This document shows positions 6,193 through 7,158 of a DNA stretch of 7,158 bases, piece by piece. The stretch is taken from the NCBI GenBank assembly GCA_011334435.1, contig DTPJ01000030.1:1-7158 (forward strand), given 5' to 3'. A program made the translations under genes and the position numbers. The notes under the pieces were generated by a model that had not been told where the DNA came from, ran no database searches, and saw only the letters and a program-made list of their open reading frames with translations. Position 1 is the first letter of the stretch; the number at the start of each line of letters is the position of its first letter. The DNA comes from Candidatus Poribacteria bacterium (GTDB taxonomy: Bacteria; Poribacteria; DTPJ01).

Positions 6193-7158
6193 TCACTCAC
6201 CAGTGAGCATTAGATACTGTGGGCTTCGAGATAACGTAATTTTTTCGCCGTTCCAATCTTGTCTTTTTTCACCATACATATCAATCAAAGTTCCCTTATT
6301 TTTTTCAACACTGATCTTTATTTCATGGTCATCTTTCGTCGTCCAAAGTGCTATTGCCTCATTTTTGTCATTTGTCAGCTTTAATGCGAAATCATCACTA
6401 TTCCCAAGATCAATCCTTTCAACGATAGAATATCCATTAAGGATTTTTGATAGAGCCTTTACTGCTAAATAGGCTTTCTTAGGATTTAGATCATGCGTCA
6501 TTGTGCCGAAGTGATGTTCCCTTTCGTTTGGATCAGTTCCATCATTTTTCCAATCATACCAAATATTAACGGGGATACCTTGATAATGGTTGATAAGAAA
6601 CATTCGGACAAGATATTGTGCTTGCTGTTCCTCTGTTATGGGATTTTTGTCCCAATTTATATTGGAATAACCCCATTCGCCTGATATTATCGGGATATTC
6701 TTTTTGGTATATTTACTGATTAACTCTCGCAGTTTTGCATAATCGCTTATTACGGTTTCGGGATTTTGTGCTCTATACGGATGGACAGTCAATGCGTCAA
6801 TCCAATCAAGTAATCCCTTCTTAAAACATCCTTCCAACCATTCCATAGGTATTCCAGAAGTCGCAGGGGCAACTATTATCGCCGATGGCACGGACTTTTT
6901 CACTCGTGATGATGTCTCTTCAACAAGGGCGCAATAATCATCTATGCTTGGTTGCGGATTCCAAAAATGACCGAGGTTTGGTTCATTCCAGATTTCCCAT
7001 AATATATCCTTGCCCTCATATCTTTTAACTGCGGTCTCAGCGAACTTGGCAAAGGCAGAACGTCCTTCTGATGTCCTGACGGAGTTGCTTTCTTCATATA
7101 GTTTATTGCTATAATCTAATATATATAATGGGCGAATGCCACGACTGAGACATCCTTC
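6193..7158 (-). CDS. Clan GH-A glycoside hydrolase (GH39/GH5-like), 5' end missing
   Basis: The frame is open from the right edge to a TGA at 6193, giving the last 321 residues; the true start lies beyond the window. A GTG at 6903 is internal, not the start, because the acid/base motif lies upstream of it. The fragment shows the core of a TIM-barrel retaining hydrolase. GIRPLYILDYSN is a barrel strand. WEIWNEPNLGHFW follows, with Glu59 (fragment numbering; codon 6982-6984) as the likely acid/base. Then come DALTVHPYR and IISGEWGYS, with Glu161 (codon 6676-6678) as the likely nucleophile. VNIWYDWKNDG closes the barrel. The last 80 or so residues are a small beta domain (FALKLTNDKNEAIALWTT onward). 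The closest resemblance I recall is to GH39/PslG-like and GH5 enzymes, which cleave beta-linked polysaccharides. Substrate, signal peptide and any binding modules cannot be seen. The DUF4175 gene follows 46 bases later. Fold and catalytic residues are firm; family number is not. Confidence 0.85.
   Translation of the reverse strand, partial: EGCLSRGIRPLYILDYSNKLYEESNSVRTSEGRSAFAKFAETAVKRYEGKDILWEIWNEPNLGHFWNPQPSIDDYCALVEETSSRVKKSVPSAIIVAPATSGIPMEWLEGCFKKGLLDWIDALTVHPYRAQNPETVISDYAKLRELISKYTKKNIPIISGEWGYSNINWDKNPITEEQQAQYLVRMFLINHYQGIPVNIWYDWKNDGTDPNEREHHFGTMTHDLNPKKAYLAVKALSKILNGYSIVERIDLGNSDDFALKLTNDKNEAIALWTTKDDHEIKISVEKNKGTLIDMYGEKRQDWNGEKITLSRSPQYLMLTGE

Noticed and set aside
6901..6903. 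GTG as the start of the glycoside hydrolase
   Set aside because: The frame continues upstream to the window edge and includes the WNEPN acid/base motif, so the GTG encodes an internal Val.

Overview
The window is a single-direction cluster: every gene I can support lies on the minus strand, so transcription runs from base 7158 towards base 1. In that order it encodes (1) the C-terminal part of a clan GH-A glycoside hydrolase, cut off by the right edge; (2) an 1155-residue membrane-anchored coiled-coil protein of the DUF4175 type; (3) a UPF0175-type antitoxin; (4) a DUF3368 PIN-domain toxin overlapping it; (5) an M42-family metallo-aminopeptidase; and (6) an exported DUF3352-type protein, cut off by the left edge. 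Gaps are 46, 16, -20 (overlap), 31 and 59 bases, so most of the stretch could be one operon. No non-coding stretch exceeds 60 bases. I saw no tRNA, rRNA, CRISPR array, insertion sequence or convincing terminator.

Organism: a bacterium with moderate to low GC. Hand counts of sample lines give about 40-44% for the flanking genes and about one third for the toxin-antitoxin pair. It uses Shine-Dalgarno sites (AAGGAG, GGAG, GAGGT) and alternative starts (TTG and GTG). DUF4175 and DUF3352 proteins are most familiar from Gram-negative and candidate-phylum lineages such as Poribacteria, Planctomycetes and relatives. That placement is recollection of family distribution, not something the window proves.

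How the parts may work together: the glycoside hydrolase, the DUF4175 protein and the DUF3352 protein point to sugar polymers and the cell envelope, while the M42 enzyme is a cytoplasmic peptide-trimming peptidase. The toxin-antitoxin pair looks like an AT-rich cassette that landed between the DUF4175 and peptidase genes without breaking the tight spacing. Nothing in the window amounts to a clearly new defence or mobile system. The most useful leads are the operon-embedded toxin-antitoxin module with its Asp-to-Asn active-site variant, and the large uncharacterised DUF4175 protein.
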